The notes under the pieces were generated by a model. The model saw nothing but the letters and a program-made list of their open reading frames with translations. It ran no database searches and was not told where the DNA came from. Below are positions 57,303 through 64,000 of a DNA stretch of 64,000 bases, one piece after another. The stretch spans positions 16,751,208-16,815,207 of the forward strand of contig OU015568.1 of NCBI GenBank assembly GCA_907165135.1, written 5' to 3'. The stretch is from Oikopleura dioica (taxonomy: Eukaryota; Chordata; Appendicularia; Copelata; Oikopleuridae). Numbering within the stretch: the stretch's first letter is position 1; each line of letters begins with the position of its first letter. The translations under genes and the position numbers were made by a program.

Positions 57303-58070
57303 ATGAATTTATACGATAGTATTTTACTTTTTGGTTTGGTACTCGGAAAACGTCCCCCAGCAGTATGCTCTCCAGGTTTATTGGATTATATGATCGTATG
57401 AAATATTTTCTTTGAGATCTACCAACTTGCGTGGATGTTTGTCACGAAGAAAAATGGATAAAAAAACGAGATGCTTGCGTGTTGAAAGGTATTCATAATT
57501 CTTAATTCTAGGGAAAACCGTTTTGGAGGATAATATCTGATTTAGCGCGCAAATTCCGCGAAATGTGCTACGTTCACTCTTGCAACGTCACCGTCACTTT
57601 GGACGATTTCAAGGATGTGGCGGTTGAGTTTTTCGCCGACATGGTGGGAGTTCAACTTGCAGAGGAAGAAGAGGACGATGAAGAAGGGTCAACGATAGAT
57701 TGTGCCAGGGACTGTGATGCTCATTTACAATATACTCTTCGGAAATGCCCATGTTATCAAACGGTCAGCTTCAATTATACTTTCAAAGCCTACTTTTTAA
57801 AAAGGATGAAGAGAAAGTGGAAGAGAAAAACATCTTCCGAACAATGAAAGATTCGATTTTGAACCTCACGATGGCGCTTGAAGAAATAACCGAGCAATAC
57901 GCTGAGCTGAAAATGAATTTGACCTCGGCTTACGAAAAAATACAGGTAAATTTCAAGTTGTTATATTCTTTTTAGAAATAATGCTTTTGAGGAAGTCGAA
58001 AGCAAGGCTCATCGATGCGTTCGAGCCCCTAACTATTACCGCAGTTATGAGGATTATTACGACTGTTGAT
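57303..58070 (+). CDS. Small secreted cysteine-rich acidic protein
   Basis: ATG 57303 with a modest leader (NLYDSILLFGLVLG). Exons hold paired cysteines (TCVDVCHEEKW, CARDCDAHL, KCPCYQT), an acidic patch (AEEEEDDEEG), a coiled stretch (LEEITEQYAELKMNLTSAY) and a Tyr-rich end (NYYRSYEDYYDC). Three or four introns; the exact second donor is unclear. The last intron must begin GG rather than GT to reach the Tyr-rich end; GT use would stop two codons later. Family unknown. Confidence 0.55.
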
Positions 58071-58360
58071 TGTTATATGATTTCGAAAAAAAATAGACAT
58101 TAAAATTGAATAAAAATCTATAAGAAAGATTCGAAAATCTACATTTTTGTAAGGCAGAATTTCAAAACTGTTCCTTTCCACCGTCTCCTCCATTGAATTG
58201 GCAAAAGTGATGATCTTTGTAGTTCTCAAAGAGGTACTGTTCGAGTTTACTGTATCCTCTCATCTGCACCCATCGGACTCGCCTCACGCACCCTAACCAT
58301 CTCATTTACTAAAACATAATTACGGCAATCAAAAAATCGATTCTAGTGCTTTCAAAAACG

Positions 58361-58433
58361 TGTTTCCATTGGGGATCGAACCCAAGACCTTTCGCGTGTA
58401 AAGCGAACGTGATAACCACTACACTATGGAAAC
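58361..58433 (-). tRNA. trnV-UAC: tRNA-Val (anticodon TAC)
   Basis: 73 bases on the minus strand. Acceptor arms GTTTCCA and TGGAAAC pair. D loop TAGTGTAGTGGTTATCAC, anticodon stem-loop CGCTTTACACGCG with TAC, and T loop GGTTCGATCC are present. TAGTGTAGTGG and GGTTCGATCC match the A and B box promoters. No intron. Confidence 0.97.
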
Positions 58434-58459
58434 GCTGAGCGGAGCAGTCAAAAGGGAAT

Positions 58460-59654
58460 CTAAGAAGCGGCCGTTTTTAATTCCAAATTTTTAACAGTAA
58501 ATTTTCCAGAAAGAGAACATTCAAAAAGATCGAAAGAATAAAGCTTTGATTTGTAGGGTTCGCAATTTTGCCACTTGAGGGCGCTAGGATTGTCTTTCGG
58601 ACTCCATCTGTAGCTTTTCCCATCGCTGCTGCTTTGGACTAGTCCTCGAAGATGACCTTTTGGAGTTCGACGGAGACTGATGATTGTTCCTTCCTGAGTT
58701 CCAAGGTGTTTTCGAGCTGGGTAGGGGAAGATATAGTGAAGCTCTCCGTCGATGGAAGCTTCGACAACTGATGATAAGAGGCTTTTCACTTCTTTTTCCT
58801 GAATTGAAGTTCAAGGTCTGATCTTTTTATCAGAAAAAAAGAAATGGAACTAGATTATCGCGATTGAAATCAAGGAAGAGTACTTTTTATGATCAAGCAA
58901 AATAGAGAGTTCTCAATTTAACGCGCGAATACTGCTGTAGTCTGTTTTTAACATAGAAAAGTAGACCCTTTTGAGAAATGTTAAATCTGTTCAAATGGCA
59001 ACCAGAAAGATTGGCGCGTTAAAATGGGTACTTTTGGGTTTTGCTTTTGGTTTGTTATTAGCAATCAGACTAAAAGCTGGGGTCGGCATCGGTGCCTCGA
59101 ATCATGGTGCCCCGCCCCGCCCCGCCCCGTTGTTATTTACCGAAGCTCGTGCCCCGCCCCGCCCCGCGTGCCCCGTGTTCCCCGAGTGCCCCGTTTTCAC
59201 CACAGTTTTAAGCAAATTTTTCAGATTTTCGATAGCCAAAAGGCTTCTAAAAGTTTTTTTGATAGTGTTTAAGGGTTCGAAAACGGCCTCGATAATAGAA
59301 ATCATTATTTTCAAGAAAAAAATCTTCAAATTTTGAGACAGTTTTTCGAAAATGAGCGACAAATCCATTTCTAGAACGTCAATTTTGCCAAAAATAGTGA
59401 AGCGGGGCACAACGGGGCACCCCACAATCGGTGCCCCGCCCCGCCCCGTTGTAAAAAACGGGGCATTCGGGGCAGCGCGGCGGGGCACGTGCCCCGGGCA
59501 CCGTGCACCGATGCCGACCCCAGACTAAAAGTACCTCGAAAATATGCTCCACTAATTTTCCATCAACAACTTGTCCCAGGACAAATTTACTGTTTGAGGA
59601 CGCTCTTTTGAGTACCAGAGAATTTACTCTCGAAAAAGAACGCAGGAACGACAT
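58460..59654 (-). CDS. Probable mitochondrial small protein, 152 residues
   Basis: Two exons (59535-59654 and 58460-58798, GT-AG). The N-terminus MSFLRSFSRVNSLVLKRASS is an Arg/Ser-rich amphipathic presequence. The rest is compact (GELHYIFPYPARKHLG, GHLRGLVQSSSDGKSYRW) and not recognised. It starts 102 bp after the SLU7 stop with a TTCAG just before the ATG, so it may be the second gene of an operon. Its intron is enlarged by a 447-bp hAT MITE. Confidence 0.65.
59077..59523. mobile_element. GC-rich hAT-type MITE in an intron
   Basis: Ends CTGGGGTCGGCATCGGTGC and its exact complement. Flanked by the 8-bp duplication ACTAAAAG (59069-59076 and 59524-59531). Next to each end are strand-opposed GCCCCGCCCC repeats. 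Confidence 0.95.
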
Positions 59655-59756
59655 GGAATCTGAAGATTTTGCTGACTTTTTATTTGTGTTTTTTTCTTTT
59701 TGAACATGTTAAATTTTAAAATTTGTTAAACGAACAGGCAGTAACAGAAGGAATTT

Positions 59757-62700
59757 TCATTTCGACAAGAAATTCGCCATTGGATCGGCTCGATTGACGC
59801 GAGTTCGTTTGAACGCTTCGAGCTCGGCTTCGGAGGGCTCAGATACAGCTTCCATTGAGTTGTACTTGCGCTTCCTCTCGTCTGTCGCCAGAAATTTGTC
59901 AACCTGAAGAATGAGTTCTTGATCTCAAGCCCCTTTTTTTGATGTTTTACCTCTTTGATTCTCTCCCGTTCTTTTCGAATAGCGTCTTCAATATCTTGTT
60001 CTCGTTTTTTATCCGCGTCCTTCTTCGCCTTCTTCGCCTCTTTTTTCGCTTTCTAGCAATTTTTCTAGCGCTTTTGAAAGGTAAATCTTCGACTTACTTT
60101 TTTGGCTTTTTTCTTCTCTTTTTTTGACATTTTCTTTTTGCTCTTTTGCTTCTCCTGGTGAATTTCCATCAACGACTTTCCTGCGTTTTCGTCTTCGCTT
60201 TCAGAACTAGAACTAGAGCTAGAATCGTCGCTGGAAGAATCTGATTTGGGATTCGCTTCTTCGCTTTTGATGATTTGCGGGACGAGTTTTGGGGGAGCCA
60301 TTTCGATCGCATTCGATTCTGTTGATCCTTTTCGCCCTTTTCATGAGTTGAAAATTTTTCAAAAAAAAGCTAGATAAGCTGAGATAAAAAAAAAAGGCTA
60401 AGCTGTGCTTAGCTGGGCGGTTTTCTCTTGAGCTAAGCAAATCTAAGCTGGAAATGTATTATTAGACCTAAGCTAAAATAAGGAAAGCTGAGCTACTATT
60501 TTTTGTGTTCAAGCTTAAGCTTAGCAAAGCCAAAAATTAGCTTAGATAATGCATGATTTTCTTTCTGAAATAATTTGAATCAACATCGTTAGGTCTAAGC
60601 TAAGCTTAGCTTTTATTGATAATTAATTATTTTTTGTCAAAGCTAAGTAGAGTAAAATTTTGGCTAAGCTTTTCCCCATCGAAAAGGATCAAATATGAAA
60701 CTGGCTAAGCTAGCATAGCTAAACTAAAATGAAATATTTGACCGAAGCTTGGGAAAGCGCCGCTTCTTCAGAAAAAAATAAGCTTAGCTTAGCCTGCAGC
60801 TTAGCAAGAGTTGAAAATTCACAACTCTTTCCTTCCTTATTGGCGATACAGTAAGAGTTCTTGACCGTCGACTTGCAACATTTGTAGCCCCAGTCGCCAG
60901 CGTCCCAGAAAGAGCCCCAAACGGCCGTGTGATTTCCGATGAGGACGTCTTCTTCGTAACGAGACTTAATTTTGGCTCGTTCTTGGCCTTTTATGACCTG
61001 GCCGGTTCGCGAGTATTCCACGTAGTTTTCTGTTTGCGCGAGGAGCAGCTCTTTTGGCGGCGCCTAAACGTTTGTTTTATTGCTCCGCGAGGGGCGCAAA
61101 TATAAATCGAGAAAAAAAATGAAAAAATGAGTGAAATTATAGAAAATCTCGTCTATGTCTCCGAAATTTGAAGAACTTATAAAATGAAGTAACTGTCATT
61201 TATCTCCGAAAAAACACCGAAGATACGGGTATAATCTAAAGTTTTTAACCAAAAACTCCCCATAAAAACTCTCTAGCTAATGAAACGATTCAATAATTTA
61301 ACGAATTTCACAAAATTGTTCTTGATATATTTTTATAAAATGAAAAAGCCGATATAAGACAAAGTTTCCATTACCCGTCACCACCTTCATTCCTAAAAAA
61401 AAAGCTCTCAAATTTATGAAAAAAATTGAATAATTTTATATTTAAAATGTTAAAACACCATTCCAAGATTCATCAAATATTCCACTCCATCCTCAAAAAT
61501 AAAATACCTAAAATAGTAAAAACTGACCTTCAAGTGTTCCATTCCTCCGTATTTGTCCAAAACCGACTGTTTCAATTTCTGCGAGTGATCCTTTTTCTTC
61601 TGCGTGTATGTTTTGCGCAAGACGGCGGCCTTGGTCGGCTCCGCTTGGAAATGAACGTCGACTCCCTTGTCCATCGCGTCCCAGGCGAAGACCTGCGCCT
61701 TGGCGAAATCGACAGACTCGCCAGTGTGGCGAACGAAGTTTTCTCCTGCGAAATCGACTTCGTCTGTTCCCTGGAAATTAAATAAAACCCAAATGAATGG
61801 AGAAATTAAAACTTGCCTTTTCAGTCTTTTCATAAGGATTTTCACGCATGGATCTTGTCTTTGGATCGTAAAAGGCAGATTCAGGGTCCAAATTACGCAG
61901 GTATTTGGCAGTATCTTCTCGGATTCGCAGGTTTCGGACGGAGACAGTTTGACGCTGGTCGACGTTCATTTGGTTGTGCATTTTCACTTCGTCTTCGTCG
62001 TATTTGTCGTCGTCTTTGTGCTCAGGTAAGGACTCGTCGATTGTGCCAGATTCGATTTCATTTTGAAGCCTGAAATAAATTTATAGCCGATAAATTCTAA
62101 TCATTCTTTTTTTGTAAAAAGAATATTCTGATTATTTTTTATCTCAATTACTTCTAAGAAATTCAATTCATATTTATTAAAATTCTGTCAACAGAAAATA
62201 TAATACCTTTTTAGGTACTTTTTAGGAAAGACTCTTTACACAGATCAAAAGTATAAAGAAATACAGATTAATTCAAGTAAAATCATAGGACTTTTACCAA
62301 TTGTCGGCGATTCAAAGTTTGATGCAACATTTTATAAAAACATATCGGGAATTCAACAGTGTTTTATTACGACGGGCAAATCCGTATTTATAGGCAAACA
62401 TAGCCAAAAGAGGGAGCTAAAAGTCCCGCTCAAACCGAGAAATAGTCAAACAAGGTGCTCCTTATCAAGATTGAAAATGCCAGCTCTCGCAGAGAGAGAG
62501 AGGCTAGTTTCTTACCGCGTCATCAAAAACCATTTACAGAGATGTGCTGGGCAATTTTTAAGTTTTGGGAAATGACATTTTGACAATTATAATTTTGGCT
62601 TCAAATTCTTTCTTACCTCTGAGCGTTGATGGCTTTTCTGGCAATATCAATCTTCTGATACTCTTCAAAAACTTCAAAGCGGTGTCTAGCCGGATCGTAT

Positions 62701-63744
62701 CCATTCCACCTGTCTCGTTTTCCCTCAAAACCAAGCTCCAAGTTCGGCTGAATATATTCGTCCGGTGCAATGTCTTCTCCCGTCCATTTTGCTCCTCGTT
62801 TTCGCGGCCGCTCGAGACAGTCCTTTTTCTTGTGCGTCATTGCGCCGCAATTTTCACAAGCGCCTTTTCGAAAACGAGTGGAGGATTTTTGAGCGGGCAT
62901 TCCTCGGTGGTACCAGTCTCCGATCGTGTGTTTGAGCGAGTCCTTGAGAGAGTTAGGTTTTGAATCGAGCTGAGCGAGCTGAGCCAGCTCGAAACCTGAG
63001 CTAGAGCATTCCTTAGAAATTCTAAGTTAGAATAGTAATCGGACTATCGTAGGTCAGCTCAGTCTGAGCCAAGTAAAGTTTGAGCGGAATTCGCTCAAGA
63101 CTCAAGTCTCGGCCAGTTAGTTGAATTCGAGGTAAATCTGCTCAGTTTGAGCCCGCTCAGCTCAATTTGAAATAGCGAAGCTGAATTTGAGCGAGCTCAG
63201 TTCATTTTGAGCTAGCTCAAATTATTTGAGCCTGCACGTCTTGAGCTTGCTAATCAATTGTCCGAGGTTGATCTGGAGCTAGCCTTGAGCTCAATTCTCG
63301 CGCAGCCTAATTTGAGCTAGCTCAGATTAGTTTGACCTTACTGAGCCGGGCTAATCTCTCAGTTTGAATCAGAAACCAGTTCCAACTGAGCTCGACTTGA
63401 ACACCTAAAGCCAGAAAAGTCTTCAGCTAAACTTTCCTCAAATCATAACTCCATTCCTTTGGTTTGTGCTGATGCGAGAGCGACGGTTTCTTTTCCTTGT
63501 CGATGTACCATGGAACGCTGGCGATGTAGCTTGGAATGTGTGGATTAATAATTTCGCCCTTTTCATCCTTTTCTGGCTGCGCCGTTCCGTCTTTTCGCGC
63601 CTCTTCGAGTTCTTTTTTCTCCCTCGCTTCGCTGCGGCTCAGTTTCTTGGGCACTTCCGCTTCCATCCGCCGCCGTTCAGCGTGAGTCAGCTGCTTCGGC
63701 TTTGGATAGAGCTTTCCAGGCTCGAACGATGGATCCATCACCAT
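59757..63744 (-). CDS. SLU7: Pre-mRNA splicing factor SLU7
   Basis: Second-step splicing factor that helps 3' splice-site choice. Eight exons: 63433-63744, 62617-62942, 61817-62069, 61528-61770, 60826-61063, 60098-60318, 59951-60052 and 59757-59903. They sum to 613 codons plus stop with every phase consistent. Signatures: [16 protein letters not shown], the CCHC knuckle [52 protein letters not shown], a GQERA block with WGYKCCKS, a Ser/Asp then Lys-rich tail and [10 protein letters not shown] to DPMANFLSK. The intron after exon 3 (61771-61816) is GC-AG. Two long introns contain degenerate AGCT-type repeats. ATG 63744 follows a TTTTCAG acceptor. Confidence 0.95.
60340..60815. repeat. Degenerate AGCTTAGC repeat in SLU7 intron 5
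   Basis: Many overlapping GCTAAGCT, AAGCTTAGC and CTAAGCTAA words in both orientations, spaced irregularly. More of the same word appears at 63850-63870. Confidence 0.8.
62945..63430. repeat. Degenerate GAGCTGAGC repeat in SLU7 intron 1
   Basis: Dense TTTGAGCTAGCTCA, GAGCTGAGC and CAGCTCG words, largely self-complementary, over nearly the whole intron. Confidence 0.8.
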
Positions 63745-64000
63745 CTTCGTCGAATTCAAAATACGATTTTCTGAAAAGAAGATTTTTTAGTTTCTCGCTG
63801 AATTGGGAAATTTTTTGAAAAAAAATTTGGCAAAATTAACTTAAGCCGAGAAAATAATATGCTAAGCTGAACTAGTTGACGAATATCACCCAAAAAAGCC
63901 TTTCTAGCGAAGGTATTACTTTTGTATTTTTCATTTATTCAATATGAGAGGTATCAATGTTGAAGTGAATGGCAGAAAATAAAAATGAACAGAATTCAAA
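63745..64000. other. SLU7 upstream region at the window edge
   Basis: AT-rich, with a few AAGCTGAACTAG words. No gene seen. Confidence 0.4.

Noticed and set aside
58300-58360. Second tRNA beside tRNA-Val
   Set aside because: No cloverleaf could be formed; only one set of A and B box sequences is present.

Overview
The window is animal nuclear DNA. It carries single-copy metazoan housekeeping genes (STIP1, a BIG-type ARFGEF, RNF25, AAMP, MFSD8-like, a PAP2 lipid phosphatase, mitochondrial ATP synthase OSCP, RPL9, an Obg GTPase, SLU7) and a tRNA-Val. Most introns are only about 40-60 bp, genes lie close together, and a minority of introns start with GA, GC or GG instead of GT. Some same-strand genes are only 50-100 bp apart, as in operons. 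This combination fits an appendicularian tunicate of the Oikopleura dioica type; the species is an inference, not shown by a marker.

Layout. 1-3.4 kb: a mobile element with long inverted arms around a 21-hairpin tandem array. 3.5-10.3 kb: a decayed copy (A) of an unrecognised protein kinase/coiled-coil/C-terminal-domain family, a broken MFSD8 3' end, and two secreted-protein genes. 10.9-25.4 kb: STIP1 (-), ARFGEF (+), RNF25 (+) and AAMP (+). 26.8-28.9 kb: intact MFSD8-like transporter. 29-38 kb: three more kinase-family copies (B broken, C damaged at the 3' end, D best preserved) with stray fragments of the lectin-like gene and STIP1 between B and C. 38-45 kb: small genes for short or single-pass membrane proteins, several fold-back elements and a non-autonomous LTR element. 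45.9-50 kb: a Thr-rich multidomain extracellular protein, a small secreted protein and a BTB protein. 50.8-64 kb: dense housekeeping genes, all on the minus strand except the PAP2 phosphatase and one small secreted protein.

Two themes stand out. First, a local family of four kinase genes has arisen by inverted and tandem duplication and is at different stages of decay; its C-terminal domain is one I cannot assign. Second, inverted-repeat DNA elements are closely tied to introns. Eleven copies of one palindromic family occur, most of them inside introns. Three other elements have exact 8-bp target duplications of hAT type. In RNF25 and the Obg gene the intron itself is bounded by the element's inverted repeats, suggesting introns made from transposons.
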